From Anabaena sp. FACHB-1237 (lineage in GTDB: Bacteria > Cyanobacteriota > Cyanobacteriia > Cyanobacteriales > Nostocaceae): a stretch of 64,000 bases of DNA. The notes beneath the pieces were generated by a model. The model was not told the origin of the DNA and searched no databases. It was given only the letters and a program-made list of their open reading frames with translations. Location: the NCBI RefSeq assembly GCF_014696225.1, contig NZ_JACJPV010000018.1, positions 1 through 64,000 of the forward strand, read 5' to 3'. Shown here piece after piece: positions 48,013 to 58,112 of this stretch; within the stretch, counting starts at the first letter, position 1, and the number at the start of each line of letters is the position of its first letter. A program made the position numbers and the translations under genes.

Positions 48013-48137
48013 TACACTACGCAAATTTGATGTTACAATAATTCAATCTAATATTTTTATCACCAATAATGGTAAAATAAGCGTCACATCACAGTAAATT
48101 AAATGTTCTGTAAATTACTATAAAGAGGAGAATCACC

Positions 48138-49082
48138 TTGAACCAAGCGACATTGCACCAGTTGAAGGTGTTTGAAGCAGCCGCACGTCATGGTAGCTTT
48201 ACCCGTGCTGCTGAAGAGTTATTTTTAACTCAGCCTACCATATCTATGCAAATTAAGCAGTTGACCAAATCTGTGGGCTTACCATTATTTGAACAAGTGG
48301 GAAAACGTCTTTATTTGACAGAAGCAGGTAGGGAGTTATTTAATACTTGTCGACAAATATTTGAGACGATTTCTCAATTTGAAATGACTGTAGCTAATTT
48401 AAAAGGTCTAAAACAAGGTCAATTAAAGTTAGCGGTAATTACAACGGCAAAATATATTATTCCTAGATTATTAGGTCCTTTTTGTCAAATGTATCCAGGA
48501 ATTGATATTTCTTTACAAGTGACAAATCATGAGTTAATTATGGATAGAATGATGAATAATATGGATGATATCTATATTATGAGTCAAATTCCAGATAATA
48601 TGGAAGTGACCTATGAGCCTTTTTTAGAAAATCCTTTAGTGGTATTTGCACCTCTTCATCATCCCTTAGCAAATGTAAAAAATATACCTATAGGACAATT
48701 AGGAGAAGAACCCTTTATTATGCGTGAACCTGGTTCGGGTACTCGTAGTGCTGTGCAAAGTTTATTTGATGAATATGGTGTAAAGGTTAAAGTTAAGCTG
48801 GAATTAGGAAGTAATGAAGCAATTAAACAAGCGATCGCTGGAGGTTTAGGAATATCAGTATTATCTAAACATACACTATTAACAGATGCGGCAGAATTTA
48901 GTATATTAGATGTAGAGAATTTTCCGATCAAACGTACTTGGTATATGGTACATCCATCAGGAAAGCAATTATCTATTATTGCTCGTACTTATTACGATTA
49001 TCTCCTAGAAGCAGCTAAGACAATCAATGAACAAGGGATAATTCCTCCTCACAGCACTTTTTTAGTGGATCGTAGTGAGTAG
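48138..49082 (+). CDS. LysR-type regulator (RbcR/CmpR-like)
   Basis: A 314-residue transcription factor with an N-terminal winged helix-turn-helix (HQLKVFEAAARHGSFTRAAE and LTQPTISMQIKQL) and a periplasmic-binding-like effector domain (about 95-300). It closely follows the cyanobacterial CmpR/RbcR group (KSVGLPLFEQVGKRLYLTEAG; REPGSGTR; GSNEAIKQAIAGG) that controls carbon uptake and fixation genes. No target operon is adjacent. Translation seems to begin at TTG 48138, because AAGAGGAG lies at the right distance. Confidence 0.9.
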   Translation: MNQATLHQLKVFEAAARHGSFTRAAEELFLTQPTISMQIKQLTKSVGLPLFEQVGKRLYLTEAGRELFNTCRQIFETISQFEMTVANLKGLKQGQLKLAVITTAKYIIPRLLGPFCQMYPGIDISLQVTNHELIMDRMMNNMDDIYIMSQIPDNMEVTYEPFLENPLVVFAPLHHPLANVKNIPIGQLGEEPFIMREPGSGTRSAVQSLFDEYGVKVKVKLELGSNEAIKQAIAGGLGISVLSKHTLLTDAAEFSILDVENFPIKRTWYMVHPSGKQLSIIARTYYDYLLEAAKTINEQGIIPPHSTFLVDRSE

Positions 49083-49306
49083 GTATTGATATCAACTGGG
49101 TAAAAATCACTTGACTTTAGCTGTTGCTGAACTTAGATATGAAATTGAGAAATTCAAAATTTGAAAATTTGCATCTAACGCATTGAAAGTGCTTCGCTTC
49201 GCTAATGCGCAAAATAAATATCATACTCCAATTCAGAAAACTGGTAGTGGTGAAGTTTAAGGGTTTAGCGTTGCTTCCAAGTGTCAACTTAAGCTACAAA
49301 TACTAT

Positions 49307-49353
49307 AGCTATAGCGTAGCTGCCGTAGGTATACGCCAGGCTACGCTATAGCT
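49307..49353. repeat. Long perfect hairpin
   Basis: AGCTATAGCGTAGC (49307-49320) and GCTACGCTATAGCT (49340-49353) are exact inverse complements around a 19-base loop. The GCGTAGC-type sequence is a common cyanobacterial intergenic repeat motif. Confidence 0.85.
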
Positions 49354-49413
49354 TCTAAACCCGCCATGAAATAAATTTCATGGCTAATAAGTAAAGTTTA
49401 CTTTAGTAAACTT

Positions 49414-49561
49414 AGGACTTACGCAAGCGTCACACCAAAAAATCTGTTGAGTGGGTGCGTCAGATATCAAAAATCTGTTTATTTGCAGGATTTATACTGT
49501 CTGACGTGGTTGGTGAGCTTGTCGAACCACACCCTAAGAATGTGTCAGTTGCGTAAGTCCT
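49414..49561. mobile_element. AGGACTTACGC-family MITE
   Basis: 148 bp with terminal inverted repeats AGGACTTACGCAA on the left and its perfect complement TTGCGTAAGTCCT on the right. No clear target duplication is visible, because the right flank is another truncated element. Confidence 0.82.
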
Positions 49562-49638
49562 GAATTAATACAAGCAAGATGCTTGTGCTACTGTAACTTC
49601 AGGTTTTTTAATTATACAGTGAGTACTGCACATTAGCT
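49562..49638. mobile_element. Truncated 100-bp TA-type MITE (right part)
   Basis: Right arm complete (…CACATTAGCT, followed by TA at 49639-49640); the left about 25 bases are missing where it abuts the AGGACTTACGC element. Confidence 0.8.
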
Positions 49639-49650
49639 TACCTACAAATA

Positions 49651-51651
49651 CTATTTACTTAAAACCACAGTTAACACAATTCCAAAAATAATGGAAATGC
49701 TACCTAAAACAATAGACCAAAAACGATGATAACTATTGACTATTGTACCATTTTCCCCTTCCAATTGTACCAAATCCATCCAGGGCATAATACCACGACG
49801 AAACCAACCAATAGTTCCCACTTGTTGACCTATTAAACTCTGTACTCTGGACATTCCAAATAAGAAATTACCGATAGGTCCAAAGCGAGAAGCATAATGT
49901 AGATATAGCATTCCACTAGGATCTTGTAATTTCAAATCAGAACCAAATTTATACCCTGCGTCTCCTCTACCAATAAGTTCACCTTCCAATCTTGCAGGTT
50001 TACCCCGTAACGGACTAGCATAGGGATCAGACATGAGAGTGAGAATGTCAGTAGGTATGGCATTACCGTAGTCTGGAAACATCACAAAGGCTTTAACTAA
50101 AATACCAACTCCCAAACCTACAAATATTCCAGCGAGTATCATACTTGAGTTTCCAGAACTACTGGCCAGAATTGAACCAATAATTAAACCTCCTACAAAA
50201 CCAATGGTTTCTGCACCATAGAGAATCACATCTACAAAGAAGTTACCATAAAGTTTGGTTTTGTCTAAATGTTTACCTTCTCCAATGACTCTACCCATAT
50301 CAAATTCCATTGGTAGGCCTAATTGTTCAGCGTAGGTACTTAAAGCGCGAACTCGTTTACCTGTGAGGGGATGGGTAGAGTTTAATTCCATCCACCAACC
50401 CCAAGGGTTAAACATATCCCAAAGGAATACTGATCCTATTTTGCTGGTGTCAGAGGAAATACGATAGGCTGTACCTGTGGAAGCGGCGGCTTTAGGATCA
50501 TAGATACCCAGGGATCGTGTACCCTCTATTAAACGACTAGGTTCTGCTGATCTTGAACCTTCTTCTAAGATACCATAGGCAATTTTGACAAGGGCGCGAG
50601 ATAGTCCATTAGGGTTACCAGTGGTTTCAGCCGCAAAGTGATCGGCAAAATATTCTCTAGTGCGAGATAGGTACAATAATAAATATGTACCCACAACATA
50701 GAAAATATAGGCCACTAAACTAGCTGTTTGTAAAGCGTCCTTAACTTTGCTGTCTCCGCCACCTCTAGTAAATCTTTTGATTGTAACATATACTAAATAG
50801 CAGATTTGTACTAAGGTAGATGCTAGGGTCATTACAGCAAAGTCCCAATGAACAATATGGCCAAGTTCATGGGCGTAAACTGTAGCGACTTCATCATCAT
50901 CAAGATAGGTAAATAACCCTTGACTTACCACTAACCGCGCACTGTTGGGTAATGAACCATAAGTAAAAGCGGTGGGGTTTTGGTCATCTATAATACCTAA
51001 CCTGGGAGTGGTGATATTTTTTTCTTGACAAACTTGGCGGATAATTCTGCCGGTTTCTGGACTAAGGTTTTCAAGATCAGCAATATCTACCCATTGGGTA
51101 TGATATAACCAACTTTGGGTTAAATCCATTAGGTAGGGTGATAGGAAAAAGGCGGCAGTATTAAAGATAATTGTAATGGCTACAGCGATCGCCAAACTCA
51201 TAGCTGAATTATTGCTATCTAATATCAGGACTATGGCCAATCCTAAGACAAATACCATACCAAATAGTAAGCTGATGGTGACTGTGGATGCTAGGGCTAA
51301 ACTTCCTCCCACTCCACCCATTGCTAATTTTACCCCTGCAGTGGCAGCCCGGCCAGCTTTAACTATATTATTGCTGTTATTGCTAGATTGTTGGTTTTCA
51401 ATAACACGGTTTTGCTGCGCCCATTTCCGCACTTCTGGGTTATCACTGTTGATGAGTTTTTGCCAAATAATTTTGGCGCTGTCTATGTCCCCAGTGGCTT
51501 GATAGGCTTTCATTAGCCACATTTGCGAAGTGAGATAATCTGGAGAATTAAGTTCTAAGGACATCTGTGCAACTTGTTCTAACAGATATATCGCATCTTC
51601 ATAACGTCCTTGCTGAAAGGCATCTAAACCTGATTGTAGTGACATTGGCAT
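49651..51651 (-). CDS. M48 family metalloprotease with N-terminal repeat region
   Basis: A 666-residue membrane protein. The first about 90 residues (LDAFQQGRYEDAIYLLEQ, MWLMKAYQATGDIDSAK) look like tetratricopeptide repeats. Two transmembrane helices follow, then the zinc protease domain with HELGH around residue 261 and the third ligand region EYFADHFAAE. Further transmembrane segments lie near residues 470-520, and the C-terminus ends with another helix. It belongs with HtpX/Ste24-type quality-control proteases. A second ATG (MSLQSGLDAF) two codons on is an equal start. Confidence 0.88.
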   Translation of the reverse strand: MPMSLQSGLDAFQQGRYEDAIYLLEQVAQMSLELNSPDYLTSQMWLMKAYQATGDIDSAKIIWQKLINSDNPEVRKWAQQNRVIENQQSSNNSNNIVKAGRAATAGVKLAMGGVGGSLALASTVTISLLFGMVFVLGLAIVLILDSNNSAMSLAIAVAITIIFNTAAFFLSPYLMDLTQSWLYHTQWVDIADLENLSPETGRIIRQVCQEKNITTPRLGIIDDQNPTAFTYGSLPNSARLVVSQGLFTYLDDDEVATVYAHELGHIVHWDFAVMTLASTLVQICYLVYVTIKRFTRGGGDSKVKDALQTASLVAYIFYVVGTYLLLYLSRTREYFADHFAAETTGNPNGLSRALVKIAYGILEEGSRSAEPSRLIEGTRSLGIYDPKAAASTGTAYRISSDTSKIGSVFLWDMFNPWGWWMELNSTHPLTGKRVRALSTYAEQLGLPMEFDMGRVIGEGKHLDKTKLYGNFFVDVILYGAETIGFVGGLIIGSILASSSGNSSMILAGIFVGLGVGILVKAFVMFPDYGNAIPTDILTLMSDPYASPLRGKPARLEGELIGRGDAGYKFGSDLKLQDPSGMLYLHYASRFGPIGNFLFGMSRVQSLIGQQVGTIGWFRRGIMPWMDLVQLEGENGTIVNSYHRFWSIVLGSISIIFGIVLTVVLSK

Positions 51652-51857
51652 CTCCCTGATATAATTGACAATTAATAATTGACAATTGGTAATAGGTAAT
51701 TGGTCATGGGTAATTGCTAAACTTTGACTTTTGACTTTTCCGCCATGTTATCTATGGATAATTAATCTTTCATGTTTTGTCATGAGAATTTCGCAAAAGT
51801 TATTAATCTGATATATTTTTAGATATATTTTTAACAAACTGTAAAGTATTCTTAACC

Positions 51858-53153
51858 ATGATTAGTTCTTTAGTAAATATTGCCCAAGAAACTCGTGAAG
51901 CGGCTAGTAAGTTGGCTTTATTGTCAACTACAGAGAAAAATCAGGCGATTTTAGCGATCGCTGCTGCTTTAGAATCTGCCCAAGAAGAAATTATTAATGC
52001 TAATACTATTGATTGTCAAGAAGCGGTAAATGCAGGTATTGCTAAACCTCTTTACAAAAGGTTACAATTAGATGAACATAAATTAAGAGATGCGATCGCT
52101 GGTGTGCGTGATGTAGCAAAATTACCTGATCCTGTGGGACAAATTTCCATTCATCGAGAAATTGACACAGGTTTAATTCTCAAACGTATTAGTTGTCCTT
52201 TAGGCGTTTTAGGGATTATTTTTGAAGCTAGGCCAGAAGCAGCAATTCAAATAGTTTCTTTAGCCATTAAATCAGGAAATGGTGTGATTCTCAAAGGTGG
52301 AAAAGAAGCCTTAAATTCTTGTACAGCTATAGTCAAAGCTATTAAAAAAGGTTTAGAAAAAACTGCTGTAAATCCTCAAGTTGTACAATTATTAACTACT
52401 AGAGAAGAAATATTAGAACTTTTAAAATTAGATAAATATGTTGATTTAATTATTCCTAGAGGTTCTAATCAATTTGTGAAATTTGTCCAAGATAATACTC
52501 GCATTCCAGTATTAGGCCATGCTGATGGAATTTGTCATATTTATGTAGATGAAAAGGCAGATATTAATAAAGCAATTAATGTTACTGTAGATTCAAAAAT
52601 TCAATATCCTGCGGCTTGTAACGCGGTGGAAACTTTATTAATTCATAGGAGTATAGCAGCAGAATTTTTACCGAAAGTTGCAGCATCTTTAGTTGAGAAA
52701 AATGTGGAATTACGAGGAGACGAAGCCACTTTACAAATAGTACCAAATATTCAACCTGCTACAGAGATAGATTGGCAAACAGAATATAGTGATTTAATTA
52801 TCTCCATTAAAATTGTTGATTCTTTAAACGATGCTATTCATCATATTAATAATTATGGTTCTCGGCATACAGAAGCAATAATTACGGAAGATATGGAAGC
52901 AGTAAAAACGTTTCAGATGTTAGTTAATGCGGCTGGAGTTTATCATAATTGTTCCACTCGTTTTGCCGATGGTTTCCGTTATGGTTTTGGCGCGGAAGTT
53001 GGTATTAGTACCCAACAAATGCCCCCCCGTGGTCCTGTGGGTTTGGAAGGTTTGGTAACATATAAATATCAAATGTGTGGAGATGGTCATGTTGTCAGTA
53101 GTTATACTGGAGTAAATGCTAAATCTTTTACTCATCGAGATTTAATTGATTAA
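51858..53153 (+). CDS. proA: Glutamate-5-semialdehyde dehydrogenase
   Basis: A 431-residue NADPH-dependent enzyme (gamma-glutamyl phosphate reductase) of proline synthesis. The catalytic Cys is in [12 protein letters not shown], the substrate region is [15 protein letters not shown] and the NADP site includes [10 protein letters not shown]. The C-terminal [16 protein letters not shown] block is intact. A nearly identical 76-bp copy of its 3' coding region (53038-53113) recurs downstream of the toxin-antitoxin pair. An initial ATG follows an AT-rich leader with no strong ribosome binding site. Confidence 0.96.
   Translation: MISSLVNIAQETREAASKLALLSTTEKNQAILAIAAALESAQEEIINANTIDCQEAVNAGIAKPLYKRLQLDEHKLRDAIAGVRDVAKLPDPVGQISIHREIDTGLILKRISCPLGVLGIIFEARPEAAIQIVSLAIKSGNGVILKGGKEALNSCTAIVKAIKKGLEKTAVNPQVVQLLTTREEILELLKLDKYVDLIIPRGSNQFVKFVQDNTRIPVLGHADGICHIYVDEKADINKAINVTVDSKIQYPAACNAVETLLIHRSIAAEFLPKVAASLVEKNVELRGDEATLQIVPNIQPATEIDWQTEYSDLIISIKIVDSLNDAIHHINNYGSRHTEAIITEDMEAVKTFQMLVNAAGVYHNCSTRFADGFRYGFGAEVGISTQQMPPRGPVGLEGLVTYKYQMCGDGHVVSSYTGVNAKSFTHRDLID
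53038..53113 (+). repeat. proA 3' segment, native copy of a direct repeat
   Basis: These 76 bases, encoding roughly [20 protein letters not shown] of ProA and a few more residues, match 53985-54060 with a single difference (GGA versus AGA). Confidence 0.93.
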
Positions 53154-53272
53154 TTTACCTGACTTTTTTAGTCTAACTCCTCAGTTTGATGATCATATTT
53201 GCCAACTAGTTGACAAATATCACTAGAATTGTTATAGGTTACAATTAAGTTGATTCTATTTTTATTGTTAAT

Positions 53273-53545
53273 ATGACTATTCTTAATCGTCAGCAAATAG
53301 TTCAATCTATTGAACAACTACCTACTGAGGCTTTAGCTGAATTACCTAATTTTATTAATTATTTACAGTTTAAAACAAGTTATAATGCTAATAATATTAA
53401 GGCTAATTCTCAACCTGAAGGTGTAGATTTTTTACTAAAAATAGCTGGAATAGCTGAATCAACTGAAACTGATTTATCAGAAACAGATGAGGAAATTTTG
53501 TCTCAAGAAATCAATAATATTTCTGGATGGAGTTTAAAAAATTAG
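53273..53545 (+). CDS. Probable antitoxin of a PIN toxin pair
   Basis: A 90-residue protein with the N-terminal pattern of DUF2281/VapB-like cyanobacterial antitoxins (IVQSIEQLPTEALAELPNFINYLQFK). It is followed by an acidic, probably disordered tail (STETDLSETDEEILSQE) suited to binding the toxin. It ends four bases before the PIN-domain gene. Such pairs usually autorepress their promoter, but no operator is evident. Confidence 0.75.
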   Translation: MTILNRQQIVQSIEQLPTEALAELPNFINYLQFKTSYNANNIKANSQPEGVDFLLKIAGIAESTETDLSETDEEILSQEINNISGWSLKN

Positions 53546-53549
53546 TTAG

Positions 53550-53975
53550 ATGAGTGCAATTTTAGATAAAATTTTAGATACTAGTTTTTTACTAGCAACT
53601 GTTAACCGCAAGGACAAAAATCATAATTTAGTGCTTGATATTATTGTTAATTTAAAAGAACCTTTAATTTTACCAATGACTGTTTTACCAGAGGTTAGTT
53701 ATTTAATTGCTTCACGTTTAGGACATCATATTATGAGGCAATTTTTAGCAGATTTAGTTGTTAGTAATATGATGATTGAGGTTATTACTAAGGAAGACTT
53801 ACAACGAACTACTGAAATTTTAACTCAATATTCTGATAGTCAATTAGATTTTGTTGATGCTACAATTACAGCGATCGCAGAAAGAATGAATATTACTAAG
53901 GTTTTAACTTTAGATCGGCGTGATTTTAGCATAATTAGACCTAAGCATTGTCATTATTTTCAAATATTTCCTTAA
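53550..53975 (+). CDS. PIN-domain ribonuclease toxin (VapC-like)
   Basis: A 141-residue PIN protein. The acidic metal ligands are visible as Asp in ILDTSFLLA, Glu in LPEVSYL, Asp in QLDFVDATI and Asp in TLDRRDF. PIN toxins cleave RNA and are held inactive by the upstream antitoxin. The reading frame starts five bases after the antitoxin stop, so the two are cotranscribed. A copy of the proA 3' end begins nine bases past its stop. Confidence 0.85.
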   Translation: MSAILDKILDTSFLLATVNRKDKNHNLVLDIIVNLKEPLILPMTVLPEVSYLIASRLGHHIMRQFLADLVVSNMMIEVITKEDLQRTTEILTQYSDSQLDFVDATITAIAERMNITKVLTLDRRDFSIIRPKHCHYFQIFP

Positions 53976-53984
53976 TTGAGTATT

Positions 53985-54060
53985 TGGGTTTAGAAGGTTT
54001 GGTAACATATAAATATCAAATGTGTGGAGATGGTCATGTTGTCAGTAGTTATACTGGAGT
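53985..54060 (+). pseudogene. Duplicated 3' fragment of proA
   Basis: 75 of 76 bases are identical to 53038-53113 in proA. It has no start, no stop and no continuing proA sequence after it: at 54061 it diverges into GATATGTATGATGTC. It is therefore a scar, placed so that the toxin-antitoxin pair lies between direct repeats. Confidence 0.9.
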
Positions 54061-54124
54061 GATATGTATGATGTCATAAACCAGTGGTTAATTAAGTATA
54101 ATTAACCACTAATAATATCTTAAC

Positions 54125-55117
54125 TTAAAACTGCTGTAAAAAGCGTAAATCACTATTGTATAAACGACGAATATCATCCATTTGATGTAATACCATCGCA
54201 AACCTTTCTACACCAAAACCTGCGGCAAAACCACTATATACTTCTGCATCATAACCTACAGATTTGAGTACATTTGGGTCAACCATACCACAACCCATCA
54301 CTTCTAACCATTTACCATTCCACTGTAAGTCTACTTCTGCCGAAGGTTCAGTAAAAGGGAAATAACTAGCGCGGAAACGAATTGGTAAGTCTCCAAACAT
54401 TGCTTGTAGGAATACTTTAACCGTACCTTTTAAATCTGTAAAGGTTAATCCTTCATCTACTGCTAACAATTCAATTTGATGGAAAACCGCCGAATGAGTT
54501 GCATCCACATCATCTCTGCGATACACTCTTCCTGGAGCAATAATTCTAATGGGGGGTTCTTCCTTTTCCATATAGCGAATTTGCACAGCAGAAGTATGAG
54601 TTCTTAATAAGTTACCATCGGGTAAATAAAAGGTATCCTGCATATCCCGTGCTGGATGATCTTGAGGTGTATTTAATGCCTCAAAATTGTAGTAATCTGT
54701 TTCCATCTCTGTACCTTGGGCAACGGTATAACCCATACCTACAAAGATATCCATTGCTTGATCAATTATGCCGTTAAGTGGATGAATGCGACCTTGAGGA
54801 CGATAAATTCCTGGCATTGTCACATCTATAGTTTCTGCTGCTAGTTGTGCTTGTATTTGGGCAGATTCTAGGATTTGTTTTTGTTTGTCTAAACGTTCTT
54901 GTAATACTTCCTTAACAGTGTTAGCGATCGCACCAATTTTGGGTCGTTCTTCCGCCGTTAATTTGCCCATATTCCGCAGCAAAGCACCCAATTCACCTTT
55001 TTTGCCCAAATAGTTAATTCTCAGGTCTTCTAGGCGTTCTAGGGAGTCAGCAGCAGCGATCGCTGTTTCTCCTTGTTGTTGTAATTGTAAAAGTTGTGCT
55101 TCTAAATTATTACTCAT
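54125..55117 (-). CDS. pheS: Phenylalanine--tRNA ligase alpha subunit
   Basis: A 330-residue class II synthetase subunit. The N-terminal coiled coil (about 1-85) binds tRNA. Motif 2 is seen around [10 protein letters not shown] and [20 protein letters not shown], and motif 3 around [34 protein letters not shown] supplies substrate-binding residues. The beta subunit gene is not in the window, as often in cyanobacteria. It is monocistronic on the minus strand. Confidence 0.97.
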   Translation of the reverse strand: MSNNLEAQLLQLQQQGETAIAAADSLERLEDLRINYLGKKGELGALLRNMGKLTAEERPKIGAIANTVKEVLQERLDKQKQILESAQIQAQLAAETIDVTMPGIYRPQGRIHPLNGIIDQAMDIFVGMGYTVAQGTEMETDYYNFEALNTPQDHPARDMQDTFYLPDGNLLRTHTSAVQIRYMEKEEPPIRIIAPGRVYRRDDVDATHSAVFHQIELLAVDEGLTFTDLKGTVKVFLQAMFGDLPIRFRASYFPFTEPSAEVDLQWNGKWLEVMGCGMVDPNVLKSVGYDAEVYSGFAAGFGVERFAMVLHQMDDIRRLYNSDLRFLQQF

Positions 55118-55140
55118 TAGTTAGTATTAATGATATTGCG

Positions 55141-55349
55141 CTATTTTGACTATTTCAGATACTTCAAGCCAGGATATCTAGTCCCTAACTCGGCAATATC
55201 TGGCAATGCTTTGAGGAAAATCCCCAAAGCACCGTTCCAATCTCTAGGAAGAAAACGTCCACAATTTGGGCATTTTAACTTCTTAGAAGCACCTAGTTTA
55301 ACATGGACGTGACCACAGGATGGATGTACTACAGCAGATACCCTGAAAT
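55141..55349 (-). pseudogene. Remnant of a TnpB C-terminus (zinc ribbon)
   Basis: The minus-strand frame ending at TAG 55141-55143 reads VVHPSCGHVHVKLGASKKL, then KCPNCGRFLPRDWNGALGIF, the Cys4 zinc ribbon and RDxNxA motif typical of TnpB from IS605/IS607 elements. There is no start or RuvC core upstream, where pheS ends on one side and uspA lies on the other. It is a decayed fragment. Confidence 0.75.
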
Positions 55350-55381
55350 TGATAGCCTAAACCTGGAAATTAATCCGTAGT

Positions 55382-55786
55382 TTAGGGTACAATTAATACT
55401 GGACAGGGCGAAAGATTAATGACTCGATTGGTAACACTATCATTTATACCTTCATCAGTTAGTCCTAATCCACGACAACCCATAACAATTAAACTAGCTC
55501 CTACCTCATCAGCTACATCACAAATAGTAAAAGCAGGTTTACCTTGTTTTTCAATCACTTCTGACTGAATACCTTGTTGAGAAAATAATGCTTGAGCATT
55601 TTTGAGCAGGTTTGCCACTACTTGGGGTGATCCCATAGGAGAACTACTAGGAGTATCGGATGGTTCTTGAAGCACAGATAGTAATACTAACCGACTACCA
55701 TACTTTTGCACAATGTTTACAACTACTTCAGCAGCTTCCCGTGCTTCTCGACTTTGATCAATTGGAAACAAAACTGTCTTAAACAT
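55382..55786 (-). CDS. Universal stress protein (UspA family)
   Basis: A 134-residue single-domain Usp protein of the ATP-binding type. The N-terminal strand and Asp motif is TVLFPIDQSREA. The nucleotide-binding G-2x-G-9x-G-(S/T)-type loop is partly visible as MGCRGLGLTDEGINDSVTNR, ending CPVLIVP. Members respond to nutrient or oxidative stress. It lies between the tnpB remnant and the RsbW-type kinase gene on the same strand, with about 200 bp of non-coding DNA before it. Confidence 0.88.
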   Translation of the reverse strand: MFKTVLFPIDQSREAREAAEVVVNIVQKYGSRLVLLSVLQEPSDTPSSSPMGSPQVVANLLKNAQALFSQQGIQSEVIEKQGKPAFTICDVADEVGASLIVMGCRGLGLTDEGINDSVTNRVINLSPCPVLIVP

Positions 55787-55993
55787 ATATTTATCTCAGC
55801 AATATTGGTTTCTCAAAAATACTATATCCTATAGACCTGATTCTATCGTTGTTTTTATCATGAAACAGAGTGATCATCAATATCTATTCTCAATATAGTC
55901 AGGTTCATAAATCAATCAAATAAGCTTATTTTTAAGATATAACAACTATCGTCTAAATTGTAATACTGTTGGATTAACCTATTCCCTACTAAA

Positions 55994-56410
55994 TCATTGT
56001 GGTAACGTTGTTTCCAGTGTGAGACAGTTTCCTCCATTTAACTTTAAACGATATTCTACCTTATCCATTAAACGAGTCATAATTAACCAACCATAACCAC
56101 ATTCTTTTTTTTCTTCTGGGTTGGGAGGAGAATAATTAGACAAGTCAAAACCTTCTCCATGATCCCAAATTTCTAAGGTAACGTTGCGATCTTTCACTTC
56201 TAAACGTAGTAAAATTGGTATATCCTTTTGATTTTTGTGGGCATGACGTACAGCATTAGAGTATGCTTCAATTAAAACTAATCTAATACAGGCTGATTGA
56301 TATAAATAATCTATAGAATTGGCTAATGTCAATTCTAAGCATCCTAGTAACCAATTTTCTACGATCTTCATAAAACATAAATCACTAGGAACACGAAGTT
56401 CGCTTTTCAT
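55994..56410 (-). CDS. Anti-sigma-type serine kinase (RsbW-like HATPase)
   Basis: A 138-residue histidine-kinase-like ATPase domain. The N box is LIEAYSNAVRHAH, the G1 box is IWDHGEGFD and the G2 region is KECGYGWLIMTRLMD. This is the form found in RsbW/SpoIIAB anti-sigma kinases, which bind and phosphorylate an anti-sigma antagonist. It starts three bases after the PP2C phosphatase gene, so the two are translationally coupled. No STAS antagonist or sigma factor lies beside it. Confidence 0.88.
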   Translation of the reverse strand: MKSELRVPSDLCFMKIVENWLLGCLELTLANSIDYLYQSACIRLVLIEAYSNAVRHAHKNQKDIPILLRLEVKDRNVTLEIWDHGEGFDLSNYSPPNPEEKKECGYGWLIMTRLMDKVEYRLKLNGGNCLTLETTLPQ

Positions 56411-56413
56411 AAT

Positions 56414-58096
56414 CTATAAAACCTCCAGAGAAAGTATAGTTTGATCATCTTCTTGAATATGATTATTAGCTTGAATACAATTCAAAATATTATCCAATAT
56501 CAAAGGACTAGGTTGAGATTTAACTAAATACCATAACCCTTCTTGTTTGAGGATGAAATCATTGGTTCCAGAATGTTTATCTTTATTGTGATTACTGATT
56601 GACATTTTCAAATTTGAGGATATAGTTGCTTCCGTAATACCATCACTAGCTAGTAGTAAAGTCTTTCCTGAAGACATGATTAAAGATCCAGATTTTCCTG
56701 GCCATTTTGGTAAAATTCCCAAAGGAACACTTCTTAGTTTTAAATATTTAGGATCATCATTCATGATAGATTTTTTTAACCATACTAAAGGATAAATATG
56801 TCCAGCATTAGCATAAATAAGTTCTTTGGTTTTTGGGTGATATCGTGATAAAATCAAAGTAATAAAGGAATTATTAATCATTAAATCATCTAACAAAGCG
56901 TGATTGAGATTTTGCATGATGATATGAGGTTCTGATGGTGTTTCTTGGGATAATTCCCGACGCAATAAGGAAATAGTGCTGGCCATAAATAAAGCTGCGG
57001 GTACACCTTTTCCTGAAACATCTCCAACTGCTAACCATAAATAACCTTGAGGATCAACTAAAACCTCAAAAAAATCACCTCCTACTTCCCGCGCAGGATA
57101 ACAACGAGCTTGAATTTTCACCCCGGAAATTTCTGGTAAACTTTGTCTTAATAAATTATATTGAATTTGTCGAGCTACTTCTAATTCTGAGCGAATTTGT
57201 TCCTGTTTTTCTTGTAAACTTTGATAAAGTTTAGCTTGGGAAAGAGCTAAAGCTGCTTGTTCTGAGATACTGATAATTAAATCAATATCTTCTGGTGACC
57301 AATTATTAGTATTATCACTATATTTGCCAATAGCCAAAATAGCTAATAAATCTTGTTGGTATATTAAGGGAACAACTAAATAACTGCAAGTAGTCCGATC
57401 AGAAATAGTTTGACTTATTTGGTAATGTCTATTTTGCAAAACACTTTCAATTAATAAGTTGGCATCAAAATCATTATTTAATAATTCTGGATTATTTTTC
57501 TGATAAAAAAACTGTTTTTTAAGTATGAAATTATTTTCTACAGACTGTAATAAATAATAATTAGCTGTAAAATTTTCTCCAATAGTATGGACTATTTTTT
57601 GCAGCATATTATCATAGTCCAAGGAATCTCTAATTGCTGTATTAACTAGATTAAATAAAGATTCTCTCTTTAAAGCACGAGATAATTCTTGAGTTCGTTT
57701 TTTAATTAGACGATAAGTATCCGTAGCTTGACTCACTAATGATTTAAGTTGATGAGGATTCCAAGGTTTAGTAATATATTTAAAAACTTGTCCAGAATTA
57801 ATAGCATCTACTAGGTCTTCAACATCTGTAAAACCAGTTAAGAGGATTCTAATAGTGTCAGGAAAGCGATTTACTGTTAACCTAAGTAATTCACTACCAT
57901 TGATATCTGGCATTCTTTGATCAGAGATAATCACCGCCATTTCTCCTTGTTGATCTAAGATAGAGAGAGCTTCATTGGCATTACTAGCTTGATAAACCTG
58001 ATAATCTCGCCAAAAAGTTCGATACAGTAAATCTAAATTATCTAGTTCATCATCTACTACCATTAGTTTGAGCTTATCTAACTTGTTCTTAGCCAT
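56414..58096 (-). CDS. Response regulator with GAF and PP2C (RsbU-type) domains
   Basis: A 560-residue signalling phosphatase. The receiver (about 8-130) has VVDDE, the phospho-acceptor Asp in ISDQRMPD, LLTG and the Lys in YITKPW. A GAF domain (about 150-290) follows, then a coiled linker and the PP2C/SpoIIE phosphatase (about 315-560), with metal-binding Asp in GGDFFEV and GDVSGKGVPAALFM and LASDGITEA near the end. It probably dephosphorylates a STAS protein to release a sigma factor or other partner. It sits between the NarL-type regulator and the RsbW-like kinase. Confidence 0.92.
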   Translation of the reverse strand: MAKNKLDKLKLMVVDDELDNLDLLYRTFWRDYQVYQASNANEALSILDQQGEMAVIISDQRMPDINGSELLRLTVNRFPDTIRILLTGFTDVEDLVDAINSGQVFKYITKPWNPHQLKSLVSQATDTYRLIKKRTQELSRALKRESLFNLVNTAIRDSLDYDNMLQKIVHTIGENFTANYYLLQSVENNFILKKQFFYQKNNPELLNNDFDANLLIESVLQNRHYQISQTISDRTTCSYLVVPLIYQQDLLAILAIGKYSDNTNNWSPEDIDLIISISEQAALALSQAKLYQSLQEKQEQIRSELEVARQIQYNLLRQSLPEISGVKIQARCYPAREVGGDFFEVLVDPQGYLWLAVGDVSGKGVPAALFMASTISLLRRELSQETPSEPHIIMQNLNHALLDDLMINNSFITLILSRYHPKTKELIYANAGHIYPLVWLKKSIMNDDPKYLKLRSVPLGILPKWPGKSGSLIMSSGKTLLLASDGITEATISSNLKMSISNHNKDKHSGTNDFILKQEGLWYLVKSQPSPLILDNILNCIQANNHIQEDDQTILSLEVL

Positions 58097-58112
58097 AATT
58101 TGACTCTACTTT

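Larger units (their letters stand above)
49083..49650. other. Repeat-packed intergenic region
   Basis: In order: a decayed GTTGCTGAA element (49122-49237), a partial GGGTTTAGC unit (49261), a 14-bp perfect hairpin (49307-49353), the GCCATGAAAT palindrome and AAGTTTACTTTAGTAAACTT (49372-49412), an AGGACTTACGC element (49414-49561) and the right part of a 100-bp TA-type element (to 49638). No gene is supported. Confidence 0.85.

Noticed and set aside
55130-55312. Plus-strand 60-residue frame between pheS and uspA
   Set aside because: The opposite strand carries a recognisable TnpB zinc-ribbon fragment; the plus frame is its shadow.
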